In this document: positions 32,674 through 39,906 of the stretch, piece after piece | Layout: the number at the start of each line of letters is the position of its first letter | Numbering within the stretch: the first letter of the stretch is position 1 | NCBI RefSeq assembly: GCF_038003045.1 | Contig: NZ_JBBOOK010000001.1 | Coordinates: forward strand, 2,294,001-2,358,000 | Reading direction: 5' to 3' | Source of the DNA: Sporosarcina sp. FSL W7-1349 | GTDB lineage: Bacteria > Bacillota > Bacilli > Bacillales_A > Planococcaceae | DNA length: 64,000 bases | The notes under the pieces: model-generated | Told to the model about the DNA's origin: nothing | What the model saw: the letters and a program-made list of their open reading frames with translations, nothing else | Databases searched by the model: none | Made by a program: the position numbers and the translations under genes

Positions 32674-33205
32674 CTGATTTATCCCCTTTTGCTTTTTTTA
32701 GTTGATGATGCAGAGCCTCGTTTTCCTTTAATAGCTCTTTTTTATCAATCCGATCTAGTATCGGATGCCGGATAAGTCGTTGCTCTTTTCCGGAGGGATC
32801 CCGGTGCATCTTTTCTAAGGCATTAAAAAGGACTGCCGGGATGGGCAATCCAATTTGTGCGCAGTTTTCGAGAATGGAAATCCCCTCGTTGACAATAAAA
32901 AAAGACGTTACTCCAAGGATGATTAAGCTTTTCGGGTCTTGTCCGACAGCCATGACCATGTATTCGATGGATGCTGCCATGCCGATCATGATGAAAATAC
33001 CTAGCTTTTTGACGACGCCTGAAAACCCGATAGTGCTGTCCCATGACTTCGTAATCCATGAACGCAGTAGACCGGTTACGACATCGAGGAGCATGAAAAA
33101 GACGAGAACTACAACCGCCTCATTCACTACTCCGATCAAATATATCAAAAAGCTGACCACGAGCGCCCCGATGCTTTTAACGCCTGTAATTTCCATACGA
33201 GTCAC
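32639..33205 (-). CDS. Phage holin (holin_4_1 / toxin-secretion type)
   Basis: 188 aa. Three or four membrane segments in the first 110 residues (GALVVSFLIYLIGVVNEAVVVLVFFMLLDVVTGLL, IFIMIGMAASIEYMVM, FFIVNEGISILENCAQIGLPIPAVLFNAL) match PF05105; the DVVTGLLRS and NEGISILEN segments are family marks. The cytosolic tail is a charged coiled-coil (KKELLKENEALHHQLKKAKG). Two holins of different families in one cassette are common in Bacillus phages. Confidence 0.88.
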   Translation of the reverse strand: MTRMEITGVKSIGALVVSFLIYLIGVVNEAVVVLVFFMLLDVVTGLLRSWITKSWDSTIGFSGVVKKLGIFIMIGMAASIEYMVMAVGQDPKSLIILGVTSFFIVNEGISILENCAQIGLPIPAVLFNALEKMHRDPSGKEQRLIRHPILDRIDKKELLKENEALHHQLKKAKGDKSDENQLESTNEE

Positions 33206-33269
33206 CGGTACTCTCTCCCTTCGTCATTCAAGTACCCCCTTCCCCTATTCTCTATTTTTAAGGATAAAA

Positions 33270-33297
33270 AATAGGAACGCCCAGTGGACGTCCTAAA
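33270..33297 (-). terminator. Terminator after the 70-aa gene
   Basis: AGGACGTCC/GGGCGTTCCT-type imperfect stem followed by a U-run (minus strand), between the 33326 gene and the holins. It implies partial termination before the lysis genes or a lysis promoter nearby. Confidence 0.5.
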
Positions 33298-33325
33298 TAA
33301 TCATATATTTTTCTAATTCCGAAAA

Positions 33326-33538
33326 TTACTTTGTGTTAATAATTTCTGCTAATCCTACCAAAAGCTCGTTTTGCTGTTCGCCTCTAAAAGCAAATTCACG
33401 ACGCCCAAAGCCACCAGGATTAGATTTCTCTGAAACAGCACCTACAATGACGGTGTCAGCAGGAGCATCATTAAAAACGTTCAGCTCTAATAAATATTCT
33501 CCACTAGAAACCGCTTCTAACACTTCGTTTACACCCAA
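33326..33538 (-). CDS. Hypothetical 70-aa phage protein
   Basis: TTG start with AAAGGGGG 9 nt upstream. Sequence begins MGVNEVLEAVSSGEYLLELN and includes a Gly/Arg/Phe patch (GGFGRREFAFRGEQQ). No family recognised. It lies between tail-fibre and lysis modules, where host-range or late accessory genes are common. Confidence 0.5.
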   Translation of the reverse strand: MGVNEVLEAVSSGEYLLELNVFNDAPADTVIVGAVSEKSNPGGFGRREFAFRGEQQNELLVGLAEIINTK

Positions 33539-33600
33539 TGTTTTATCCCCCTTTCTTTCTCATCTTCTGACTTTATTCGACAAAAAGGGAGATAGTCCTT

Positions 33601-33672
33601 TTATTTACCTTCTTTTTCAACTTCCGCCGCTAAATACTCCGCAACTGGCAATTGATATTGCTTGCTGCACAT
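33601..33672 (-). CDS. Very short possible ORF (23 aa) in the 33.5-33.8 kb gap
   Basis: ATG at 33672 reading MCSKQYQLPVAEYLAAEVEK. It has only a weak upstream AGGA. The 256-bp gap between 33539 and 33794 holds nothing else I can support. Recorded for completeness. Confidence 0.2.
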   Translation of the reverse strand: MCSKQYQLPVAEYLAAEVEKEGK

Positions 33673-33794
33673 TAGCGTCCTAAAGCGAATGATATAACAT
33701 TAAAAAGCACTTCGGAAGTTTAAAATCTAACTATTGAGCTAATAATTTAATCATGTAAAGATAGATATAGGAATATCCGAAAGAGGTGAATATC

Positions 33795-33953
33795 ATGCTT
33801 AGAATAGGAGTCTATGTTCAACAATTACCTACCGGCAAATGGCATGTCTACGAGTCTGCGCAATCATGCCCTCCAGGCGGAAGGCAATCTCAAACAGGTT
33901 ATGACACGCAAGAATTAGCACTTAAAGCCGCCAAGGAAGAGAACTTTGATTAA
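33795..33953 (+). CDS. 52-aa plus-strand moron gene in the late region
   Basis: ATG at 33795 preceded by AAGAGGTGA (7 nt). Reads MLRIGVYVQQLPTGKWHVYE, a central Ser/Gln/Gly stretch, and TQELALKAAKEENFD. It lies against the direction of the late operon and ends in its own perfect terminator, so it is an independent unit, possibly expressed in the lysogen. No family recognised. Confidence 0.6.
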   Translation: MLRIGVYVQQLPTGKWHVYESAQSCPPGGRQSQTGYDTQELALKAAKEENFD

Positions 33954-33962
33954 TTTATATTA

Positions 33963-33997
33963 ATAAGCCAGATAAGTCTATAATCTGGCTTATCTTT
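33963..33997 (+). terminator. Terminator of the 52-aa moron gene
   Basis: ATAAGCCAGAT / ATCTGGCTTAT, 11-bp perfect stem, then CTTTC. It could also stop minus-strand late transcripts in part. Confidence 0.75.
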
Positions 33998-34029
33998 CAA
34001 TTTCTCAGGTACTGATCTTTGACATAAAA

Positions 34030-34052
34030 AATAACGCAAGCTTACGCTGCGT
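34030..34052 (-). terminator. Terminator after the 53-aa gene
   Basis: ACGCA ... TGCGT stem followed by a U-run (minus strand, ATTTTTTATG), overlapping the stop codon region of the gene at 34042. Confidence 0.55.
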
Positions 34053-34203
34053 CTTCCATCATTGCAATACGATCCATCACATCTTGATATTCAGTTTCCG
34101 TAAGCTGGTCAAAAGCGAAAAATGTATTCGCCTTTTTTGTTAGGTCTTGTTCCGATTGGGATTTACGCTCGATTGCTTTTACTAATAATTGATATGCTGT
34201 CAT
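34042..34203 (-). CDS. Small phage protein, 53 aa, in the XkdX position
   Basis: ATG at 34203 with AGGAGG 8 nt upstream, so it is certainly translated. Reads MTAYQLLVKAIERKSQSEQD, helical and charged throughout, ending in MMEDAA. In PBSX-like phages a small XkdX-type protein lies after the fibre genes; the sequence is too short to prove homology. Last gene of the fibre block. Confidence 0.6.
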   Translation of the reverse strand: MTAYQLLVKAIERKSQSEQDLTKKANTFFAFDQLTETEYQDVMDRIAMMEDAA

Positions 34204-34225
34204 GTCAAATTCCTCCTAGTTTTTA

Positions 34226-34501
34226 TTAAATCATCATTTCGAGTAATAACGTTTGATACTTAGTTTCTAACAGGGTTTCTTCTGCAATTTGCTCGATTGG
34301 TACAATCGGCCCCGGCATTGGTTCCGGTTCAAATACAGGCTCGGTGAATACGCCTGTTTCGGGATCGTAGTCCCAGCCCTCTTGCACTTCGGCATTTCCT
34401 GTAATGTCCACTAGCACTATGTTGGGAGCAAATTCGGGTTTTTCTTCGGCTTCGAATATCCAGTGTGCTTTATTATAGAGAATTTGCGCAAACTTTTTCA
34501 T
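34226..34501 (-). CDS. Tail-fibre-associated small protein
   Basis: 91 aa: MKKFAQILYNKAHWIFEAEE, then IVLVDITG, WDYDPETGVF and a Pro/Glu-rich stretch (EPVFEPEPMPGPIVPIE). The W-D-Y-x-P-x-T-G-x-F pattern is common in small proteins after Bacillus and clostridial tail fibres, where they may be fibre chaperones or caps. No enzymatic motif. Confidence 0.6.
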   Translation of the reverse strand: MKKFAQILYNKAHWIFEAEEKPEFAPNIVLVDITGNAEVQEGWDYDPETGVFTEPVFEPEPMPGPIVPIEQIAEETLLETKYQTLLLEMMI

Positions 34502-34515
34502 TTATAATTCCCTCC

Positions 34516-35148
34516 TTATTCCCACCATTTGACGGTTAGGATGCCAGGACCTCCGTCGCCGCCCCAAGCGCCATTAAGCCCGCCGGCCCGACCACTGGCG
34601 CCGATAGTGACATTTATAGACGATAAAGGTGTTACAGATACTGGGTAATCTATTACGAAGTCAGCTCCTCCTCCGCCGCCAGCTCCTCCTCCGCCGCTAC
34701 AATAAGATGCAGGTCCTTTTCTTGATGATTCGGAACTACCTGGGTCGCCGCTGTAAAACCCACTACTGCCTCCGCCTCCATTACCTCCGACTCCGCTACC
34801 ACCATTACTACCCCCAGGTCCTCCAGCAGCTCCACCTCTACCAGAATTTTGACCAGCACCTCCACCACTTAGGGATAGCAGAGTGCCGAAAGAAGTTACT
34901 CCACCGCCAGTAGGGGTAACTGTGCCACTGGAACTGCCACCGCCTCCTCCGCCTCCTCCGCCTCCTCCAGTCAAATAAACCTCCGTAACACCAGCGGGAA
35001 CGATAAATGTGCCGTTAGCTGTATACACTTTGCTTTTCAATGTTTTAAATGGAGATACAGGGTTATCTATTACTTCACGAATAGCATCTACAGCATCTTT
35101 AATTTCAGCCTGTCTTTCATAACTAGGAAAATTCCCATCAATATTCAT
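34516..35148 (-). CDS. Glycine-rich tail-tip (adhesin-like) protein
   Basis: 210 aa. N-terminal about 60 residues form an ordinary domain (KDAVDAIREVIDNPVSPFKTLKSKVYTANGTFIVPAGVTEVYLT); the middle 120 residues are some 45% glycine with 11 Gly in a row at residues 61-71 and repeated GGxGG/SGxGG units; it ends in ILTVKWWE. Such Gly-rich blocks form polyglycine-II sandwiches in receptor-binding adhesins like T-even gp38. Probable host-recognition tip of the fibre encoded next door. Confidence 0.65.
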   Translation of the reverse strand: MNIDGNFPSYERQAEIKDAVDAIREVIDNPVSPFKTLKSKVYTANGTFIVPAGVTEVYLTGGGGGGGGGGGSSSGTVTPTGGGVTSFGTLLSLSGGGAGQNSGRGGAAGGPGGSNGGSGVGGNGGGGSSGFYSGDPGSSESSRKGPASYCSGGGGAGGGGGADFVIDYPVSVTPLSSINVTIGASGRAGGLNGAWGGDGGPGILTVKWWE

Positions 35149-35793
35149 TTACATCACCTCTCTAATACTGAACGTCACACAACCTAGTGTTGGATTATAA
35201 CCAAAACCGATTTGATGCAGTTGACCTTCATGAATAAACTGATTATGCTTCGCCATATCCGCCAAATGTGCAGTAAGCGATGTCTGTAAAGTATCCACTT
35301 TTTGAGAGGTGTTCCCCATAGCGCTTGCAACTTTGTCATCGACATACTTCCTACTTGCAATAATAATAGTTGGATCAACAGCGAGATTTACTACGCTTGC
35401 ATTTGACGTTTCGATTTCAAAATGAAGCAAAACGTCTTCCGACACACCTTCGGAAAGTTGGGGTTTGTATTGCTCTGGATAAAGAGATAGAGCTATTAGA
35501 TTGTTTTCTGTATCAAACAGACCAATCTCCCTTATTGTGAAACCGCCCACAGTACTGGAGATATAGGCGCTTACAGAGATGCGATTGGGATTACTTTCGC
35601 TGACTGACATATCAGCAATTACTCCACGCCAAACCTCCTTCTTTAAAGTAGTTTGATTTTGAGACGGTACGTAATAAGCTCCGTTTCCATCCCCCAGGGC
35701 AATGTGCAAAAGATCTACAGTATCTTGGGTGATTTGAGCATTTGTAATCTTGGCTAGGCCGATGTTCGTAATTATCGTTCCGTACTGTACCAT
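35149..35793 (-). CDS. Phage tail fibre / tail-collar protein
   Basis: 214 aa. The N-terminus YGTIITNIGLAKITNAQITQDTVDLLHIALGDGNGAYYVP and FTIREIGLFDTENNLIAL match the DUF3751 tail-collar fibre domain that docks on the baseplate. The C-terminal half (YVDDKVASAMGNTSQKVDTLQTSLTAHLADMAKH) is a coiled-coil that leads to the distal tip. It follows the XkdU-like gene as xkdV does in PBSX. Confidence 0.85.
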   Translation of the reverse strand: MVQYGTIITNIGLAKITNAQITQDTVDLLHIALGDGNGAYYVPSQNQTTLKKEVWRGVIADMSVSESNPNRISVSAYISSTVGGFTIREIGLFDTENNLIALSLYPEQYKPQLSEGVSEDVLLHFEIETSNASVVNLAVDPTIIIASRKYVDDKVASAMGNTSQKVDTLQTSLTAHLADMAKHNQFIHEGQLHQIGFGYNPTLGCVTFSIREVM

Positions 35794-35807
35794 TTTCTAA
35801 CTCCTTT

Positions 35808-36413
35808 CTATATAGGATTGATCGTTACTTCCCGAGTAATTTGTGCATATGCAGCAACATTCAAGTTAACTTGATCTCGGATATCACCAATTTGCATAGG
35901 GTGTATCGTGATCTCAGTTCCTACGTTCATGTATGCCGGGACATAAACTTTTGTTTTCACACGTCGTGCAATTGACAATTTCATGTTAAGTGGAATTAAA
36001 CGCTCTAATGTGTAGTCAATTTCTCGACTAATTGACTGTTCGGTTGCATCAAATACAAAAAGCGTTTCACACTTTTCTACATCAAGATGCTCTTCAAATC
36101 CACCACTCACCAAGGTCCTCAAGATCTCATGCACCCTACGTTGAGTGATTGGCATTCTTGAGGATTGCCTTGCGATAAGTCGCCTTCGTCTAAAGTCCAA
36201 CGTTTCAGTTGATGGATCCGCGCGAATGTCATACCCTTGCTCACGAATCCGAATAAACCGTTCGCTTGAAGTCTCAATGAATTGCTCATTTTCAACCCGT
36301 TTTTTTGCTACCTCAATCATTTCTAGTTCATTCGATACGCTTTCGGTTAAGGCTTTCGCTTCAATCAATTCATGATAGATAGGAGGGAGATTTCGCATTA
36401 CACGATTACTCAC
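35808..36413 (-). CDS. XkdU-like baseplate protein (YmfQ/DUF2313)
   Basis: 201 aa. MSNRVMRNLPPIYHELIEAKALTESVSNELEMIE and the central FRRRRLIARQSSRMPITQRRVHEIL fit the DUF2313/YmfQ family, which connects baseplate wedge to fibre. It overlaps the baseplate J gene by 8 bp. Same order as PBSX xkdT-xkdU. Confidence 0.8.
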   Translation of the reverse strand: MSNRVMRNLPPIYHELIEAKALTESVSNELEMIEVAKKRVENEQFIETSSERFIRIREQGYDIRADPSTETLDFRRRRLIARQSSRMPITQRRVHEILRTLVSGGFEEHLDVEKCETLFVFDATEQSISREIDYTLERLIPLNMKLSIARRVKTKVYVPAYMNVGTEITIHPMQIGDIRDQVNLNVAAYAQITREVTINPI

Positions 36414-37485
36414 TGAGAGTCACCACCCCGAGAACCGGAATCTGGTCACGAGTTAAAATTAAATTGGAGTCGATTCCATTAATCGTCGATTCTGTAATAT
36501 CTGCTATTCCAGAAATATTGATTGCGCTTGCTTCAATTTGAAGTTTACGAACAACCAAGACATCATTCTCGCTCCACTTCTTACGTAAAGAAAGAAGATA
36601 TTCTTCACAGATCGCTTCGACTTCTGGTTGGAGTTGTCCAGGAGTTGCATTTGATAAAACGAGCTTCATAGCGATATCTACCACGACCTCTTCAACGCCT
36701 TTAACCGTTACTCGGTGCCCATATGGCGCGACTCCCAAACCTTCGCCGTTATTTGGTATTGGATCTATAATCGTTTGAGCTTCATTAATAAGAGTGGGAG
36801 TGGGTACACTGTAATCAGAAGCGATAATTGTGACACCTACGGTTCCGCCGCCATTTGGGGCGCGATACGATTTCATCCCTCCGACCCCATCGATTTTCAA
36901 TACCTTTTGATAATAATCATCCCGATTTCCGCCATACGGAATCTGTTTACGAGTCAGAAAGAACCTGCGTCTAAACACTTCAGTTTCCTCTTCATCTTCA
37001 CCAGGAATGAGTAGCTCGGTTAATTCGGCGGTTTGCAGCCCATCAATGTATTCGATTGGGATGAGTGAACCGAATTGCGTATTACCGATGATTCCGGATG
37101 TTTCACATTCCATTTCATAAACACCTGGTGATATTCGTTGTATAGCAACGTAGTTCAGTTCACCAAGCGAGAATCTTGAACCGATCGGAATATCAATATT
37201 GAAATCGCCTTTTAACACCGCATGGGTAGCTTCATCGGGAACAATGCCGTACTCAGCTGCACGTTTAATTAGATTCGGTCTTGATGCTGTTTCTGGGTAA
37301 GTCTCTAGGATAACGCCATCAAGCGCAATGTAGAATTCTTGAAGCTCCTTTGAGGTCATAGCGCTCATATCATAGACAACGGCACCTTCACGTATGTCTA
37401 TGGATTCGCCTTTTTCACGCTTCCATTCCTCGACAAATGCAATCATACGATCTGTAATTGTCTCGAAAGTTTGATATTCAAACAT
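36406..37485 (-). CDS. Baseplate J-like protein (XkdT-like)
   Basis: 359 aa, the usual size. Baseplate_J features: GESIDIREGAVVYDMSAMTSKELQEFY near the start, GEDEEETEVFRRRFFLTRKQIPYGGNRDDYYQKVLKIDGVGGMKSYRAPNGGGTVGVTIIAS in the middle, and the C-terminal about 100 residues of alternating strands. It builds the wedge around the central hub of a contractile tail. It starts where the XkdS-like gene ends (one-base overlap). Confidence 0.92.
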   Translation of the reverse strand: MFEYQTFETITDRMIAFVEEWKREKGESIDIREGAVVYDMSAMTSKELQEFYIALDGVILETYPETASRPNLIKRAAEYGIVPDEATHAVLKGDFNIDIPIGSRFSLGELNYVAIQRISPGVYEMECETSGIIGNTQFGSLIPIEYIDGLQTAELTELLIPGEDEEETEVFRRRFFLTRKQIPYGGNRDDYYQKVLKIDGVGGMKSYRAPNGGGTVGVTIIASDYSVPTPTLINEAQTIIDPIPNNGEGLGVAPYGHRVTVKGVEEVVVDIAMKLVLSNATPGQLQPEVEAICEEYLLSLRKKWSENDVLVVRKLQIEASAINISGIADITESTINGIDSNLILTRDQIPVLGVVTLSE

Positions 37486-37895
37486 TATGCAACCAGTACC
37501 TCCTTCTCGGCTTCAATCTCACCGTAAATGGTGTGAACGGTCATACGCATATGGACTTTATTTTTAATGTGGGTAAACAAAAAAGCATCAACGCCTGTAA
37601 TTCGATCATCTTGCGTCAATGCTTCCGTTATTAATCTTTTAAGTTCACTGTATACATATGGAATCGGCTGGCCAAACAGTTTCGCGATCTCAGCTCCATA
37701 ATTCCAACTGTAGATCAAATACTCATAGCGCTCAGTTGATAAGACTTTATAAATAAACTGTTCGACCGCTTCGCGTTCATCGATATAGCCGATAATACGC
37801 TTCTTTTCCAAGTCGATTTTATATGTTCGAGAAGGACTTTGAGCTTCTTCGAAATTAAGTTCTAACCCATCATTTTCAATTTGTTGAGGTATCAT
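37485..37895 (-). CDS. XkdS-like baseplate protein (DUF2634, gp25-like)
   Basis: 136 aa. YKIDLEKKRIIGYIDEREAVEQFIYKVLSTERYEYLIYSWNYGAEIAKLFGQPIPYVYSELKRLITEALTQDDRITGVD is characteristic of DUF2634, functionally analogous to T4 gp25 sheath initiator. Between the XkdR- and XkdT-like genes, as in PBSX, with 1- and 4-bp overlaps. Confidence 0.88.
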   Translation of the reverse strand: MIPQQIENDGLELNFEEAQSPSRTYKIDLEKKRIIGYIDEREAVEQFIYKVLSTERYEYLIYSWNYGAEIAKLFGQPIPYVYSELKRLITEALTQDDRITGVDAFLFTHIKNKVHMRMTVHTIYGEIEAEKEVLVA

Positions 37896-38290
37896 CCAAC
37901 CACCTCTTTATCGATAACAAGATATTGCTGGCCGCCGTGCGCGCGAATCATCGTCACTTTGTCTCCGTCAACTAAACCATTATGAATCAGGAACTTCTTT
38001 CGACCTTTATATTCATGGTTATGAGATTCAAATTCTGCATAACCACCGCCTCCGGAACGGTTTTCAGTCACGTGATCAACTGTCATATCAACCTCATAAT
38101 CCATTACTGCACGTGTTAATTTAAGCTGCTCCTGTTCAAGTAGGAGTTTTTGGTCCACTCGTATTTTTAAAGGTGAAACATTCTCAACGGTGCCATAAAC
38201 AATATTGGTGAGCTGTTGGGCATTCAGTGCATTTAATACAATTTTACGGATAGCCCGAATAATATCAGTCATATCACGCAACGAAATCAC
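37892..38290 (-). CDS. XkdR-like baseplate protein (DUF2577)
   Basis: 132 aa. DIIRAIRKIVLNALNAQQLTNIVYGTVENVSPLKIRVDQKLLLEQEQLKL is the OB-like start of DUF2577, and the middle carries ESHNHEYKGRK. It is probably part of the hub or spike base. Overlaps both neighbours. Confidence 0.85.
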   Translation of the reverse strand: MISLRDMTDIIRAIRKIVLNALNAQQLTNIVYGTVENVSPLKIRVDQKLLLEQEQLKLTRAVMDYEVDMTVDHVTENRSGGGGYAEFESHNHEYKGRKKFLIHNGLVDGDKVTMIRAHGGQQYLVIDKEVVG

Positions 38291-39236
38291 CGCCTATCAG
38301 TTTCAAATCAACTCTATAATCCGATTCTTTGAAGGTGTGTTTGGCCGTTTCAATCATCATGAAATTAGCTACGGTCAAATCGCCGAGATACATTTGGACA
38401 CCGACAGTGGCGCCACCACGCATTCGTACATCGCCAAAAACCTTGTTGATGTGCAATTTCCGGGATTTCCTATTATACAAACTCAATAAGGCATCCGCTT
38501 TCGCTTTACCATTTTCTTTTTCTTCAACTGTGTCTGTGTATTGGAGCACACCCCAATCGTTGATGTTCCCGCTGTCCTGGGCAATGAAAATTTCCCGTTT
38601 CCCGGTCTTTTTATTCTCCCGAGAAAGTTTGATTTTATTATGCGTATTTTCATCGATGGAAGTGGTGTACTCGAACGTTTCACCACTTTCTTCATCTATT
38701 AAAATATCGGTTTTAAGCGTTTTGGCACTTCTCAAATTCAGCGAGCCGTAGTCATCATACAGTACGTACAACTCCCCGGTATTTTGGGTGGTTATTGATA
38801 AAGCATTATCCATTATGGTGAAGAGCTCTTGATTGTCCTCCACCCTGGATGCAATAACATGCTTTGTATCTGCGACAATACCTGCTTTAAGCCGAAAATC
38901 ACTGACAACCATTTGAAGGACCTGTGCAGCCGTTTTATTTTTGTAGACATACGTGTCTTTGTTTTTAAAATAACGCAACTGATCATATGCCGTTACGCTG
39001 ATGATTCGGTTGTTGGTTCGCTTTTTTATGAATACGAAACCAAAGAATATTTTGTGGCCATCATAATCAAAGCGCACCGCATCACCTTCGTGAAATCCTA
39101 ATGCTTCATCTTTCAGTACATTGAAAGCTAGCTTGCCCGGAGTGCTTTTGCGATGGGTTTCCCAAACAACCCCTTCCTCGACAGCGCATTCAAATATCCG
39201 CCCTCTTGAGAGGATATATAGCTTTGATTTACTCAA
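38274..39236 (-). CDS. XkdQ-like baseplate hub protein
   Basis: 320 aa. SKLYILSRGRIFECAVEEGVVWETHRKSTPGKLAFNVLKDEALGFHEGDAVRFDYDGHKIFFGFVFIKKRT is the gp27/gpD-like hub fold typical of XkdQ; the middle has ITVTAYDQLRYFKNKDTYVY-type tail-hub motifs. It forms the central ring to which the wedges attach. Overlaps the LysM gene by 8 bp. Confidence 0.85.
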   Translation of the reverse strand: MSKSKLYILSRGRIFECAVEEGVVWETHRKSTPGKLAFNVLKDEALGFHEGDAVRFDYDGHKIFFGFVFIKKRTNNRIISVTAYDQLRYFKNKDTYVYKNKTAAQVLQMVVSDFRLKAGIVADTKHVIASRVEDNQELFTIMDNALSITTQNTGELYVLYDDYGSLNLRSAKTLKTDILIDEESGETFEYTTSIDENTHNKIKLSRENKKTGKREIFIAQDSGNINDWGVLQYTDTVEEKENGKAKADALLSLYNRKSRKLHINKVFGDVRMRGGATVGVQMYLGDLTVANFMMIETAKHTFKESDYRVDLKLIGGDFVA

Positions 39237-39906
39237 GCTTAATCACCTGCCCAGCTTTGATTGCACTTGGATTGGCAAGGTTATTAATTTTGGCGAGCTC
39301 GGTATATTTTGATCCATCCCCTAACTCCCGTTTAGCGATCGCCCAAAGTGTGTCTCCACTTTTGACCGTTACTGATTTTGGAATCTTCTTTGAGGTGGTA
39401 GGACGTTGTTTTTCTACAGTCGCTTTCTTAGTCGTACCGCCGTTCGAAGTGCTTGTTTCGACTTTCAATCGTTTTGTGCCGTATGGCCTGTCTTGCTTCA
39501 AATTAATCGAGACTACAATATCAAAGCCGTTTTCTGCATCCTCCTGAATCTCATAATCCTCAAGAGATACCGACATATTTGTATCAAACAAAAGATTTCC
39601 GCTTGGCATCATTCGATTGACGATGAATTGAAACGGCTCTTGTCCAATTTTTAATTGTTCAAGTTTCTCTAAAAAGTGAGCAGCCGGGTGGAATCCGTCC
39701 GGATAAACAGCAAACGGATATTTGACGTTTGGAAGAAGGACTTCAAACTCAATATCCGTTAGGCCGGGTTTCTTTAAAATATTAACTTCGCCTTCGTTCA
39801 TTAGGACGATGGTTTCGTTTTGGTTATTAATCCGCATATTCATTTCGGAAGGCGCGATTGGAAACTGTACACCATCCAGAAAGAAGTTATACATCGCTAT
39901 CGTCAC
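39229..39906 (-). CDS. XkdP-like LysM protein of the tail
   Basis: 225 aa. The N-terminal half (MYNFFLDGVQFPIAPSEMNMRINNQNETIVLMNEGEVNILKKPGLTDIEFEVLLPN) is the XkdP structural domain. The linker is Thr/Lys-rich and the C-terminal LysM motif is VKSGDTLWAIAKRELGDGSKYTELAKINNLANPSAIKAGQVIKL. It probably aids peptidoglycan contact or binds the baseplate to the tube. Overlaps the tape measure by 20 bp. Confidence 0.9.
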   Translation of the reverse strand: MTIAMYNFFLDGVQFPIAPSEMNMRINNQNETIVLMNEGEVNILKKPGLTDIEFEVLLPNVKYPFAVYPDGFHPAAHFLEKLEQLKIGQEPFQFIVNRMMPSGNLLFDTNMSVSLEDYEIQEDAENGFDIVVSINLKQDRPYGTKRLKVETSTSNGGTTKKATVEKQRPTTSKKIPKSVTVKSGDTLWAIAKRELGDGSKYTELAKINNLANPSAIKAGQVIKLE

